Source of the DNA: Pseudanabaena sp. Salubria-1
Lineage (GTDB): Bacteria; Cyanobacteriota; Cyanobacteriia; Pseudanabaenales; Pseudanabaenaceae
Assembly: GCA_023336205.1 (NCBI GenBank)
Contig: JALQCR010000023.1
Location: 43,244-107,243, forward strand
Reading direction: 5' to 3'
Length of the DNA: 64,000 nt
In this document: piece by piece, positions 53,239 through 62,635 of the stretch
Layout of the letters: each line of letters begins with the position of its first letter
Position numbering within the stretch: the first letter of the stretch is position 1
Notes under the pieces: model-generated
Database searches by the model: none
The model's input: only the letters and a program-made list of their open reading frames with translations
What the model was told of the DNA's origin: nothing
Position numbers and translations under genes: made by a program

Positions 53239-54741
53239 ATGACAGAAAAACCAAAAGTAATCGTAGTTGGTGCAGGTTGGGCGGGGCTAGGTGCAACTTA
53301 TCAACTCACCAAACAAGGCTATGACGTAACCTTATTAGAGGCGGGAGCCCAAGCAGGTGGACTAGTTGCAGGTTGGAAAACACAAGGGGGGAAATCCGTT
53401 GAAGCTGGCATTCATGGCTTTTGGTATCCCTATTGCAATATTTTTTCCTTAGTTAAAGAATTAGAGCTTGATCCATTTACGGATTGGACGCGATCGGCGC
53501 AATATTCTCCCGCAGGTTTAGAAGTTGAATCCCCAATTTTTCAAGACTTGCCGCGCTTACCTTCACCTCTTGGCACTTTTGCCTATACACAATTTAAGAG
53601 ATTGCCATTAAGCGATCGCCTCTCAGCATTGCCTTTAATGTACGCTGTCGTTGATTTTGATAACTCTGACGATGCATGGAAGCGTTACGACGGTATCACT
53701 GCCCGCGAACTATTCCGTCAATATGGCGTGTCGGAACGGCTGTACCGTGAATCCTTTGAGCCAATGCTGTTAGTTGGTTTATTTGCTCCCGGGGAACAAT
53801 GCTCGGCGGCAGCGGCTTTGGGAATGCTGTATTACTTTATCTTGGCACATCAAGCAGATTTTGATGTGGTTTGGTGTCGTGGCACTGTCGGCGAAAAAAT
53901 CTTTAAACCTTGGTGCGATCGCATTAAAGATCTTGGCGGCAAAATCCTCACCGAGCGACGTGTTAGTGATGTACAGGTTGATGATTCTGGCAAAGTTACG
54001 GGAGTAATTTGTGGCGATGAAAGCTTTGATGCCGATGCAGTAATTTTTTCCGTAGGCATTTCGGGAATGCAGAAAATTGTCTCTAGTAGCCCTGCTTTGC
54101 AAAAACGTAGAGAATTTCGTAACTTGATGAACTTAGGTGCGATCGATGTATTGGCTGTAAGGCTATGGTTTGATCGCAAAATCAATATTCCTCGTCCATC
54201 CAATGCCTGCTTTGGCTTTGATGTGACTACAGGCTGGACATTTTTTGATCTCAATGCGCTCCATGATGAATATGCTGATGAGACAGGCTCCGTGATCGAA
54301 GTTGATTTTTATCACGCAAATCAATTTTTACCCCTTGACAATCAGGAAATTATTGCGATCGTCCAGAAATATCTTGTTTCCTGTTTACCAGAATTTGAAA
54401 CAGCTAAAGTTGTGGATAGCAGTGTAATTCGCTTGCCTCGTGCAGTGACCCATTTTGCCCCTGGCAGTTACCAGCATTTGCTTAGAGCCATTACCAGTTT
54501 TCCAAATTTATATATGAGTGGTGACTGGGTAATTACCAATCACGGCTCATGGTCACAGGAAAAAGCCTATGTCACAGGTTTAGAAGCAGCAAATCTAGTC
54601 ATTCAACAATTTAGTCATGGAAACATGACTCAGATTCTGCCGATTGAATCCGATGAACCTCATATCCAGATTGCGCGATCGCTCAATCAAACCCTAAGAA
54701 ATATAGCAAAATCCTTGATTCCTAATTTCTCACTGCCATAA
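53239..54741 (+). CDS. FAD-dependent oxidoreductase of the phytoene-desaturase/amine-oxidase type
   Basis: This 500-aa flavoprotein has the N-terminal dinucleotide fold VIVVGAGWAGLGATYQL with downstream Glu in VTLLEAGAQAGGL. The C-terminal FAD motif is LYMSGDWV...GSWSQEKAYVTGLEAA. These are the signatures of the carotenoid desaturase/isomerase and monoamine oxidase superfamily. Cyanobacteria have several uncharacterised paralogues beside crtP, crtQ and crtH. Sequence alone does not place this one, so no symbol is given. ATG 53239 is a good start. It is co-directional with the PHP gene but hairpins separate each unit. Confidence 0.85.
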   Translation: MTEKPKVIVVGAGWAGLGATYQLTKQGYDVTLLEAGAQAGGLVAGWKTQGGKSVEAGIHGFWYPYCNIFSLVKELELDPFTDWTRSAQYSPAGLEVESPIFQDLPRLPSPLGTFAYTQFKRLPLSDRLSALPLMYAVVDFDNSDDAWKRYDGITARELFRQYGVSERLYRESFEPMLLVGLFAPGEQCSAAAALGMLYYFILAHQADFDVVWCRGTVGEKIFKPWCDRIKDLGGKILTERRVSDVQVDDSGKVTGVICGDESFDADAVIFSVGISGMQKIVSSSPALQKRREFRNLMNLGAIDVLAVRLWFDRKINIPRPSNACFGFDVTTGWTFFDLNALHDEYADETGSVIEVDFYHANQFLPLDNQEIIAIVQKYLVSCLPEFETAKVVDSSVIRLPRAVTHFAPGSYQHLLRAITSFPNLYMSGDWVITNHGSWSQEKAYVTGLEAANLVIQQFSHGNMTQILPIESDEPHIQIARSLNQTLRNIAKSLIPNFSLP

Positions 54742-54745
54742 TTAA

Positions 54746-54786
54746 GTTTGAATTTTGCTGTGCCTAAGGTGCAACAAAATTCAAAC
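54746..54786 (+). terminator. Hairpin after the FAD oxidoreductase gene
   Basis: GTTTGAATTTTG (54746-54757) pairs with 54775-54786. The inner part is GTGCC-TAA-GGTGC. It starts within 5 nt of the stop codon. Confidence 0.7.
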
Positions 54787-54856
54787 CTGCCTACATAATT
54801 AGCTTGTAATCAATGTAAAATTGGATACGGTTAGACCAACCTAATAAAACTTTTTT

Positions 54857-55585
54857 ATGCTCTTAACAGAACAAGCTCCCGCGACTCCTAAAAATACTCT
54901 CGGTTGTGTCTTAGTAGTGGAGGACGAAGCGATTATTCAAGAGGCGATCGCATTATCTTTGCGTGAAGAAGGTTACAGTGTTTTACTGGCTGAAGATGGT
55001 TACAGTGCTTTGCAAGTTGCGAAGACTGCGGCAAGACTCGATCTAGTGATTTTGGATGTGATGTTGCCATCAATAAATGGATTAGACTTCTGCCGCATTT
55101 TGCGCCACGAAGGCAATAATGTTCCTGTATTGATGATTAGTGCTAGGGGTAATGAATCTGATCGGATTGTCGGCTTAGAGGTTGGAGCTGATGATTATCT
55201 CAGTAAGCCTTTTGGGATGAGAGAACTCGTAGCCCGTTGCCGTGCTTTGTTACGCCGTAGCCGCCGTGACTTTGTAGCAACTAATGCCACGGTTTATAAG
55301 TTTGGCGATATCACCATGTATCCCGATGAGTGTCGGGTTACTATCAACGAAACGGAAATCAATCTTTCTCCCAAAGAATTTCGGTTGCTTGATCTATTTA
55401 TGAGTCATCCGCGTCGCGTGTGGTCACGGGAGCAACTACTAGAAAAGGTCTGGGGTGTAGACTTTGTAGGGGATAGCAAAACTGTAGACGTGCATATTCG
55501 TTGGTTACGTGAAAAAATCGAAGTAGATCCTAGTGATCCTAAGCATATTGTGACTGTCAGAGGCTTCGGCTATCGTTTAGGGTAA
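54857..55585 (+). CDS. OmpR/PhoB-family response regulator
   Basis: This 242-aa regulator has a receiver domain with acidic pair Glu22/Asp23, phospho-acceptor Asp67 (VILDVMLPS) and Lys117 (YLSKPFG). The winged-helix DNA-binding domain (~145-242) contains LSPKEFRLLDLFMSHPRRVW and the terminal VTVRGFGYRL. It resembles PhoB-like regulators such as cyanobacterial SphR, but no histidine kinase gene is adjacent, and I do not assign a symbol. ATG 54857 is preferred. A 17-bp-stem terminator follows at once. Confidence 0.9.
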   Translation: MLLTEQAPATPKNTLGCVLVVEDEAIIQEAIALSLREEGYSVLLAEDGYSALQVAKTAARLDLVILDVMLPSINGLDFCRILRHEGNNVPVLMISARGNESDRIVGLEVGADDYLSKPFGMRELVARCRALLRRSRRDFVATNATVYKFGDITMYPDECRVTINETEINLSPKEFRLLDLFMSHPRRVWSREQLLEKVWGVDFVGDSKTVDVHIRWLREKIEVDPSDPKHIVTVRGFGYRLG

Positions 55586-55622
55586 ATATAAGGAAGGGAG
55601 TCGAAGACTCCCTTCCTTATAT
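55586..55622 (+). terminator. Terminator of the response regulator gene
   Basis: ATATAAGGAAGGGAGTC (55586-55602) pairs perfectly with 55606-55622 around GAA, immediately after the stop codon. Confidence 0.8.
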
Positions 55623-55624
55623 TT

Positions 55625-55749
55625 TATAGCTATCGCCAGTCTTTGTTACAGCGCTTTTCGCTCAAACTCAAAACAAGAAAATTTTTGAAAGCGTTGCAAA
55701 GCAACGCTTTCAAAAATTTTCTTGTTTTGTTCGATTGGTAATTGCTATA
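55625..55749. repeat. 125-bp MITE-like unit with TATAGC terminal repeats and a 29-bp hairpin
   Basis: The ends TATAGCTATCGCCAGTC and (inward from 55749) TATAGCAATTACCAATC match at 13 of 17 positions. Inside, 55669-55697 pairs perfectly with 55701-55729 around AAA. Part of it recurs at 36514-36605 and its right end at 38561-38575. The rest of 55750-56092 is AT-rich with no gene. Confidence 0.7.
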
Positions 55750-56996
55750 TATCCTAAAAAACGAGTGGCGGTGCATTGCGCCGCCTTTCTCTTTTTGCTG
55801 TTTGATTTTCTAACTAATTAAATACAAAATATTTATAATTTTTCTACTTTTTTGTGGCTTTCCTGACTTTTTAAGCTCTTATTCTACTAAGTAAGTTAAG
55901 CGATTTGTACGATTAGTTTATCAATAGTTGTTTGATAAATTAAACCTTAACAATGAAGCCTAATCATCAAATTTTCTGAAACATATAACATATCTGGACT
56001 TTAGACTAAAAAGAAGAAAAGAAAGGCAGGAAGTGAATGTCACAAACTGCCAAAAGAGCAATGATCAATAAACCAAATTGACATTGACTACTATGATTTT
56101 CCAAAAATTACAAGAATTTCGCAAGTCGATATATGAATACCTAGGAACAGGAAAAGATGCAGTATTTGAATTAATGGATGCCGTCCTGACAAGTCCGAGC
56201 ATTAGCTCGTATGTGAGTCTGTCAATGAATCCATTATTTCGGCGAAAATGGTCAAGTATTTATGAGGGACTGCGCGATAGCCGACCAGCAAGAGGAAAGT
56301 TGATGAAACTAATGGTGCAAGAGATCCCAACCGAAGAGCAACCTTGTCTGGCTGGAGATAATAGCGTGTGGTTGCGACCAGATGCGGAAACGCTGAAGGA
56401 AAGAGGATTCCATCATGGCAAAGACGAAAGTATCGGCGTAGGACAAAGCTACAGCACGTTGGCGTGGATTCCCGAAGCAAGTGGGAGTTGGGCGCTACCG
56501 ATAAAACATGAGCGGATCACCAGTTTCGAGACTCCTGTGAGTAAAGCTGCCTTCCAACTCAAACAAGTCACAAAGCAGTTAAGCGTACGCCCCCTAGCTG
56601 TCTATGACCGAGGATATGGGAATGCAAGTTTTGTGAAAGCAACAGCGAATATTGAGGCGGATTTATTACTACGTTTGGCATCTAATCGCTGTGTTTGGGG
56701 AGTTCCGTCTGCCTATAGCGGTCGTGGTGCACCTTGTAAACATGGGCATAAATTCAAACTGAATGCCCCAGAAACTTGGGCTGGGGCAGCCACCACTATA
56801 GAAATTACAGACCCAAAAATAGGTCGGGTACGGGTAACTTATTGGCGTGACTTTCATTTCCGTACTTCTCCAGAAAGACCGATGCAGATTTTTAGAATTG
56901 AGGTGATTGAACCCTTGGGGCGCAACCGTAAGTTTCAGCCCATGTGGTTGGCTTGGTTGGGTAAAACTATGCCTGCTTTGGAAACTCTTTGGTTAA

Positions 56997-58254
56997 CTGA
57001 GATCTTGCACCATTCAAGAAAAGGGGTTGCAGAAAGAGCAGAAATGTGAAAAAAAGGGCGTAGTAGTAAATTAAATAACGAGCATGGAAAGCATCGTTAA
57101 GCACGCCCAAGGGCTAGTGTATAGTCTTCTGTGTTTGATGCCAAGTGTGTATCAAACAGCAAGTCTCAATGCAATACTAGGACTATTTCTCGAAGCACAA
57201 AGGCATCCTTATCCAGAACATACACAGATAAAATCAGCGAGTGCACTCAGCCGATTTCTCAATCACTATAACTGGTCAACGAGAGCAGTAATTCGGTCAA
57301 CACGGCAGGCTATTTTGGGACAAATCGCCAAGCATCGCCCATCGAAACAAGTGCCATTAAAGATACTGATAGACTTGACTACCCTAGAAAAAAGCGGCAA
57401 GTTTTTACATTTGAGCAATCCCACCCAAAACGAACCAGACCCATGGGTGAGAATACTAAACGGAAAGCGAGGACTACATCTGGTTGTACTGTATCTGGTC
57501 TATGGAGAGTGGCGCGTACCATGGAGTTTTAGAGTATGGCGCGGCAAAGGATACCCCAGTCCCTCTGACTTAGCTTGTAAGTTATTGGGGACAGTACCCA
57601 AGCAACTAACCCAAGGCAAGACTGTGATTGTCCTTGCTGATACTGAGTTTAGTACGGTGAAGTTTTTCAATACTGTCCGCGCCAAGACTTGGCGCATCGT
57701 TGTCGGTGTACGCAACAATCGTAAACTTCAAGATGGCCGTACAGTCAAACAACTTTATCGTCATGGCAAACGTGGACAACAAATTTTGCTAGAAGGGCTA
57801 ACTCAGCCTTTGACGATCTCTTGGTTTTGGCTCAAAAGAGCTGATAGTAAACGGGAGTTACGCTTTGTTGTCTCTTCTCATCCTTATTCTGGTGCTTATC
57901 TGGTGATGTTAGGTCGTAAGCGTTGGGCGATTGAGGGATTCTTCAAAACCATCAAACATCGCTTTGGTTTGCATTGTTTTGGGCAATCTACAAAACTTGG
58001 TGTTTATCGTTGGCTTATCCTCTCTCTGCTTGCTTATCTTTTGGCCCATTGGATTGATCAATGGTCGAGTCCTCCTGTCTTGGACTGGAAAGCTACCTGT
58101 GATTTGACACTTTCCGTTTTATTTCCTTCTGTCCTTTGGTTGAAACTTCTTAGGTATCTCCAAATTAGTGCCGATATTGCTGCTCGTCATGGGTTTGAAA
58201 TTATTCTCAAACCCATTCCTACTTAACTCTTTCAGGAATGGTGCAAGATCTCAG
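56997..58254 (+). mobile_element. IS4/IS701-type insertion sequence, copy 3 (1258 bp), nested in another transposase gene
   Basis: It has the same 19-bp ends and length as the copies at 14464 and 22647. The target duplication is TTAA (56993-56996 and 58255-58258). Confidence 0.93.
57084..58226 (+). CDS. DDE transposase of the IS4/IS701 superfamily (copy 3)
   Basis: The 380-aa product is identical to those at 14551 and 22675. It is the only apparently intact transposase of this nested pair of elements. Confidence 0.9.
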   Translation: MESIVKHAQGLVYSLLCLMPSVYQTASLNAILGLFLEAQRHPYPEHTQIKSASALSRFLNHYNWSTRAVIRSTRQAILGQIAKHRPSKQVPLKILIDLTTLEKSGKFLHLSNPTQNEPDPWVRILNGKRGLHLVVLYLVYGEWRVPWSFRVWRGKGYPSPSDLACKLLGTVPKQLTQGKTVIVLADTEFSTVKFFNTVRAKTWRIVVGVRNNRKLQDGRTVKQLYRHGKRGQQILLEGLTQPLTISWFWLKRADSKRELRFVVSSHPYSGAYLVMLGRKRWAIEGFFKTIKHRFGLHCFGQSTKLGVYRWLILSLLAYLLAHWIDQWSSPPVLDWKATCDLTLSVLFPSVLWLKLLRYLQISADIAARHGFEIILKPIPT

Positions 58255-58950
58255 TTAAAATACTTGCGTCGCTTTGCCATAGAGCATTGGTATCGTTTTG
58301 CCAAGCAACGGTTACATTGGACTCTGCCCCAGATTACCTCTACTCAGGCGGCTGAGCGTTGGAGTGCTTTGATGCCTTTAATGACTTGGCAACTTTGGTT
58401 CGCTCGTCTCGATTGTGTTGATGCTCCTTTACCTTGGCAGTCTCCTCAGGATAATCTTGCTCCTGGTCGTGTCGCTCAATCATTTGCGGTAATTATTGCC
58501 GCGATTGGTACTCCTGCAATCCCTCCTAAACTACGCGGTAAATCGCCCGGACGCTCCTTAGGCGATCGCCTTCCTCCTCGTATTCGCTATCCGACTGTTA
58601 AAAAACACGCCTCAAAAAGAAAGAAAACTGAAAAGACTCCTGCGCCAACCCATCCAATTGCCATTTAGGTTCTGCTTCTCTTCTCAATTTTGAGCTGGAT
58701 TTTGCTATTGCAAGCTCCTGCTCAATTTTCTCGTGTCTTTTGGTTCCTCTCTCATACCTGCCCATTAGTCCAAACTAAAGAACATATTATGGCTGCGGGG
58801 AATGCCAAAAATATCATTAATATAGTAATTAATTTTTTTAGCGATAATAATATTAATTAATCCAGAAAATCAAATTAAAAACTTTGTTGTTTACTAAGTG
58901 CTAAGACTCTAATTAGTATGAATTCTAAGCAAGTAGAAAGTTATGCATAT

Positions 58951-60037
58951 CGCCAATTCAAGGATGAAATGCAACACCTAGAGATCTTTGCGTAAAGGGA
59001 CTCATAAGGATATTCTGATATTAATCACAATAATTAGGATACCCTCATGAGCTTTGTCCATCTTACCACCACAGAAAGAAGTGAACTGTATAAACTAAGA
59101 GTAATTGAGCAATTATCTGTATCAGAGATAGGTCGTCGCTTGAAGCGAAACAAAAGTACGATTTCAAGAGAGTTATCGCGCAATACAGACGAGCGACAGA
59201 TTGGCTATTTGCCAGATACTGCGGTTGCCCTGATGAAAGCAAGACGGAAACAAGCAAAGGTAAGATTTCAGAGCATCAGTGCTGAGACGATCGCCGAAGT
59301 CAAACAACGGTTAGAGCAACACCACAGCCCAGAGCAACTAGCAGGGAGAATGGAAAGGGAGGGGCTAGGTAAAATCAGCTATGAGACGATTTATCTGATG
59401 ATCTATGCAAACCATCAAGAGATGGGAATATATCAACAATATCTGAGGCAGAAGCAAAAGCAACGAAGGCGCAAAGGTCGCCATCAGAAGCGAGGTGGCA
59501 TTCCCAATAGGGTAGGGATAGAGAATCGACCGAAGATTGCAGATTTAAAAACAGAGATTGGACATTGGGAAAGTGATACGGTAATCGGGTGCAACCACAC
59601 AGGTATCGTAGTTACGCATGTTGATAAAGCATCGAAGTATTTACTTGCTGGACTAGCTAAGAACAAGACGATGGATGAGATAAACAGAGTGACATTCAAT
59701 CTATTTGAGCCTATAGAATCAACATCTCGAAAGACAATGACCTTTGATAATGGAAGAGAATTCTGTGGGCATGAGAAGCTATCTGAAAGATTGAAACTAG
59801 AGACCTTCTTTGCGAATCCATATCATTCATGGGAACGTGGATTGAATGAACACACCAATGGATTAATTAGAGAGTTCTATCCCAAAAGTACAAACTTTAA
59901 AATCGTGAAAGAAGAGGACTTTCAGAAGGCAGTGAATTTGATCAATCACAGACCCAGAAAATCACTTGACTATCGTACTCCTTACGAAGTATTCTTTGCT
60001 TCATCAGAACCCGTTGCATTTCATCCTTGAATTGGCG
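58951..60037 (+). mobile_element. IS30-family insertion sequence, copy 3 (1087 bp)
   Basis: The ends are identical to copies 1 and 2. A 3-bp duplication TAT (58948-58950 and 60038-60040) marks simple insertion. It entered the first codons of the ComFB gene. The preceding 58669-58950 stretch is AT-rich and probably the right end of the disrupted transposon. Confidence 0.92.
59047..60030 (+). CDS. IS30-family transposase (copy 3)
   Basis: The 327-aa sequence is identical to the copies at 9257 and 34669. Its TGA stop (60028-60030) overlaps a TTG that can start the downstream ComFB reading frame (TTGA), so the two could be translationally coupled. Confidence 0.95.
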   Translation: MSFVHLTTTERSELYKLRVIEQLSVSEIGRRLKRNKSTISRELSRNTDERQIGYLPDTAVALMKARRKQAKVRFQSISAETIAEVKQRLEQHHSPEQLAGRMEREGLGKISYETIYLMIYANHQEMGIYQQYLRQKQKQRRRKGRHQKRGGIPNRVGIENRPKIADLKTEIGHWESDTVIGCNHTGIVVTHVDKASKYLLAGLAKNKTMDEINRVTFNLFEPIESTSRKTMTFDNGREFCGHEKLSERLKLETFFANPYHSWERGLNEHTNGLIREFYPKSTNFKIVKEEDFQKAVNLINHRPRKSLDYRTPYEVFFASSEPVAFHP

Positions 60038-61133
60038 TATATTTATCAATGTCTTAGAAGAGATAATTGTTAAAGAAGTTAGAATTCAAATCGAAGAACT
60101 ACGTCCAGAGATACAACCAAAAGTTAAAGTTGCCGAAGCTGTAGCCTATTCACTTAATCGACTACCACCATTATTTGCCACGTCAATGATTGGCTGGAAA
60201 TATCAATATGACTATTCTTTAAATGAACTATATCCACAAATATCTCAAACAATCAATCATGGTATTAAAGCTATTTTATTTGGCGACCCGTTGCATGACA
60301 CTACGCCTTTACCTAAGCACTTATTTCTAAATAATGCAGGGGTATTACACCAACTCAACCAACTACTCAAGCGCAAATATTTACGATGGCGAGATGTCCC
60401 CATCATTGTTAGGGAGCTGTCTGATCAATGTTCGCACTTTAGCCAATTCAATAATTCACAGGATCAAACAGTAATTCAAGGTATTGAAGAAACTCGATTA
60501 CAAGATGTTAATCATTTAAATCATCAGCACCGAGCAGTTCTTTCCAGTTCAAAACGGTTTATGCAAAAGCAGCTAGTTCAAAAGCAGCAGGAAGCCTTTC
60601 GTCTAGAATTGGAAAAAGCTTGGGATTCTCATCTAAAAACCTCTGAAGGTTCATGGTCTAGTGATAAACGGGCTAAGGATGCCTTGGAAATGGAATATAG
60701 AGCATTAGAATCCTATACGTTGGGAGCTGAATTAGGAATAGTAAATGTATTGGAACATCTTGTGTTTCAAATAATCGAGAAAGCGACACCCGAAATAAGT
60801 CAACAATTTAACAAAGGTGAGGTGGCTGCATATGCACTCAATCGATTGCCAGCAATGTATGCTACGAGCGTGCGCGGGTTTCGCCACTTAAGACAAAAAG
60901 CTGTTTCTGAGCTTTCTCGCGAACTAATTGGCAATGTGCGGACTGGCATCATGAAAGTCCTAAAGATTCCGCATACAGAGTTGCAACCGATCGCAGCCTA
61001 TCGCTTTACTCAGGAATATGAACATGCAATTTTAGATTTACGCACTTATTTAAGACGCAACGACGTTACTCTGCATAATGTTGTGGCGATTGTGCAAGAT
61101 TTATTGTTATGTCAATCTGCATCAAGGCAATGA
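60027..61133 (+). CDS. Tandem ComFB-domain protein with start displaced by IS30
   Basis: This 368-aa protein has two ComFB domains: ~5-90 (INVLEEIIVKEVRIQIEEL, AYSLNRLPPLFATS) and ~232-310 (VNVLEHLVFQIIEK, AYALNRLPAMYATS). A charged helical linker joins them, and a helical tail follows. ComFB proteins were first tied to competence, and a cyanobacterial member (CdgR) binds cyclic di-GMP. A similar role is inferred here. The native ATG (58943-58945, MHIFINVLEE after one TAT is removed) is cut off by IS30. The present start would be TTG 60027 at the IS end, changing only the first few residues. Its 3' end overlaps convergent yidD by 12 nt. Confidence 0.82.
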   Translation: MNWRIFINVLEEIIVKEVRIQIEELRPEIQPKVKVAEAVAYSLNRLPPLFATSMIGWKYQYDYSLNELYPQISQTINHGIKAILFGDPLHDTTPLPKHLFLNNAGVLHQLNQLLKRKYLRWRDVPIIVRELSDQCSHFSQFNNSQDQTVIQGIEETRLQDVNHLNHQHRAVLSSSKRFMQKQLVQKQQEAFRLELEKAWDSHLKTSEGSWSSDKRAKDALEMEYRALESYTLGAELGIVNVLEHLVFQIIEKATPEISQQFNKGEVAAYALNRLPAMYATSVRGFRHLRQKAVSELSRELIGNVRTGIMKVLKIPHTELQPIAAYRFTQEYEHAILDLRTYLRRNDVTLHNVVAIVQDLLLCQSASRQ

Positions 61134-61370
61134 TGTTGGCTCATCTTGATGAACTAGTAGTTCTGGCACAGGATCGTACCCACCAATATTCCAAGGATGG
61201 CAACTACAAACTCGTCTAACAGCTAGCTTCCCTCCTTTGAATAAGCCAAAACGCTCGATCGCTGTCAAAGCATATTGCGAGCAAGTAGGTTGAAACCGAC
61301 ACCTTGGTGGAAATAATGGTGAAATAAATAATCGATAAAACTGAATCAATAAAATAACAAGTTGTTTCAT
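61122..61370 (-). CDS. yidD: Membrane protein insertion efficiency factor YidD
   Basis: This 82-aa protein has an N-terminal amphipathic/hydrophobic helix (MKQLVILLIQFYRLFISPLF) and the family core RCRFQPTCSQYALTAIERFG, followed by CSCHPWNIGGYDPVP. YidD assists insertion of membrane proteins with YidC. Here it is separate from the usual rnpA-yidC locus, which is not unusual in cyanobacteria. It is convergent with the ComFB gene, overlapping by 12 nt. Confidence 0.95.
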   Translation of the reverse strand: MKQLVILLIQFYRLFISPLFPPRCRFQPTCSQYALTAIERFGLFKGGKLAVRRVCSCHPWNIGGYDPVPELLVHQDEPTSLP

Positions 61371-61420
61371 GAATGTTTTCGTGACTGCGCTAGGCTATTG
61401 ATAAAGCTGTCGCCACCTAA

Positions 61421-61471
61421 CCCCAAAGAAGCATGAGGCGGCGCGTAGCGCCGCCTCATGCTTCTTTGGGG
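61421..61471. repeat. 24-bp perfect palindrome with GTA loop
   Basis: Positions 61421-61444 and 61448-61471 are exact complements, with apex GGCGGCGC-GTA-GCGCCGCC. It lies between the divergent yidD and aguB genes, so it is not a simple terminator. Confidence 0.85.
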
Positions 61472-61523
61472 CTGGCGCAATAGTTATGTAACTCCATTTT
61501 AACGTTTCTATCCTAATATCCTG

Positions 61524-62378
61524 ATGTCATCCTCTAAAAATGTCACGATCGCTGTTATTCAAGCATCTCTCAATGCTGATGTAGTTACTAATGTTGCTAA
61601 GATCTCTGACTTAGTTAGCAAAGCAGCTCATCAGGGTGCACAGGTGATTTTGCCACCAGAATTATTTGAAAGCCCTTATTTTTGTCGAGAAGAGCGTGAT
61701 CGCTTTTTTGATTGGGCACAACCTGTAGAAAATCATCCGACGATTGCTCATTTTCAAAAGCTGGCTCAAGATCTAAATGTGGTAATTCCTGTTTCATTTT
61801 TCGAGAAGTCAGGACAGGTTTATTACAACAGTCTTGCTATGGTTGATGCTGATGGCTCATTGCTAGGAGTCTATCGCAAAAGCCATATTCCCGATGGACC
61901 TGGCTATGAAGAAAAATTTTATTTCCGTGGTGGCGATACAGGCTTCAAAGTTTGGGACACAGCTTTTGGCAAAATTGGCGTAGGCATATGTTGGGATCAG
62001 TGGTTTCCTGAATGTGCTAGAGCAATGGTATTGATGGGCGCAGAGATTTTGCTATACCCAACTGCGATCGGCTCTGAGCCAGAGGAGCCAAATCTAAATA
62101 CTAAAGATCCTTGGCAACGCGCCATGATTGGTCATGCCGTTAGTAATGTGATCCCTGTGGCAGCAGCAAATCGGATCGGCTTAGAGGGAAATCAAACTTT
62201 TTATGGTCATTCCTTTATTGCCAACCATCGTGGCGATAAGGTTGCAGAGTTACATGACACCGAGGAAGGTGTAATTTTAGCTAGTTTCGATCGCGATCAA
62301 GTTCGACTTAATCGAGCATCCTTTGGATTTTTTCGCGATCGCCGACCTGATTTGTATCAGATTTTGCTTTCTTCCTAA
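61524..62378 (+). CDS. aguB: N-carbamoylputrescine amidase
   Basis: This 284-aa nitrilase-superfamily enzyme hydrolyses N-carbamoylputrescine to putrescine in the arginine decarboxylase/agmatine route. The catalytic triad is visible as Glu46 (LPPELFES), Lys119 (VYRKSHIPDGPGYEEKFYF) and Cys156 (GVGICWDQWFPE). WDQWFPE and DGPGYEEKFYF are diagnostic of this subfamily. Length is normal. No agmatine deiminase gene is in the window. It is divergent from yidD and near another nitrilase-superfamily amidase, amiF. Confidence 0.93.
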   Translation: MSSSKNVTIAVIQASLNADVVTNVAKISDLVSKAAHQGAQVILPPELFESPYFCREERDRFFDWAQPVENHPTIAHFQKLAQDLNVVIPVSFFEKSGQVYYNSLAMVDADGSLLGVYRKSHIPDGPGYEEKFYFRGGDTGFKVWDTAFGKIGVGICWDQWFPECARAMVLMGAEILLYPTAIGSEPEEPNLNTKDPWQRAMIGHAVSNVIPVAAANRIGLEGNQTFYGHSFIANHRGDKVAELHDTEEGVILASFDRDQVRLNRASFGFFRDRRPDLYQILLSS

Positions 62379-62435
62379 TTGCCCAAGTTGCTAGTTAAGT
62401 TGATGAGCATAATTAATTACAAAATTAATTGCAAA

Positions 62436-62486
62436 CCTAAGCACTTAAGTTTTTGCCCCAAAGGGTCGCAATCTTAAGTGCTTGGG
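62436..62486. terminator. 14-bp-stem hairpin downstream of aguB
   Basis: CCTAAGCACTTAAG (62436-62449) pairs with 62473-62486, apart from one mismatch at the second pair. The loop contains CCCCAAAGGGTCG. It lies between the convergent aguB and amiF genes. Confidence 0.6.
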
Positions 62487-62635
62487 TAATTTATTCTGCA
62501 CAACCCCTTACTTGGTAGAAGGCAATAAGCAAATAACCACTACTAATTGATTGCTCACTGCCTTCAAAAATTGGAGAGCAAAATGATAGTCATTGCCTTT
62601 TTGAACTACCACTTTGACCTAGGGTGAAAACGAAA

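Larger units (their letters stand above)
56093..58668 (+). pseudogene. DDE transposase gene interrupted by a nested insertion sequence
   Basis: The frame from ATG 56093 encodes a DDE-type transposase (PCLAGDNSVWLRPDAETL and RPLAVYDRGYGNASF with acidic residues). It breaks at 56996 and resumes at 58259 with KYLRRFAIEHWYRFAKQRLH, the segment with the third acidic residue. Deleting 56997-58254 and one TTAA gives 438 codons in frame, ending at 58668 with a basic Lys/Pro-rich tail. This type of ~430-aa putative transposase is common in cyanobacteria. The ends of its own element were not identified. It is now inactive. Confidence 0.85.
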
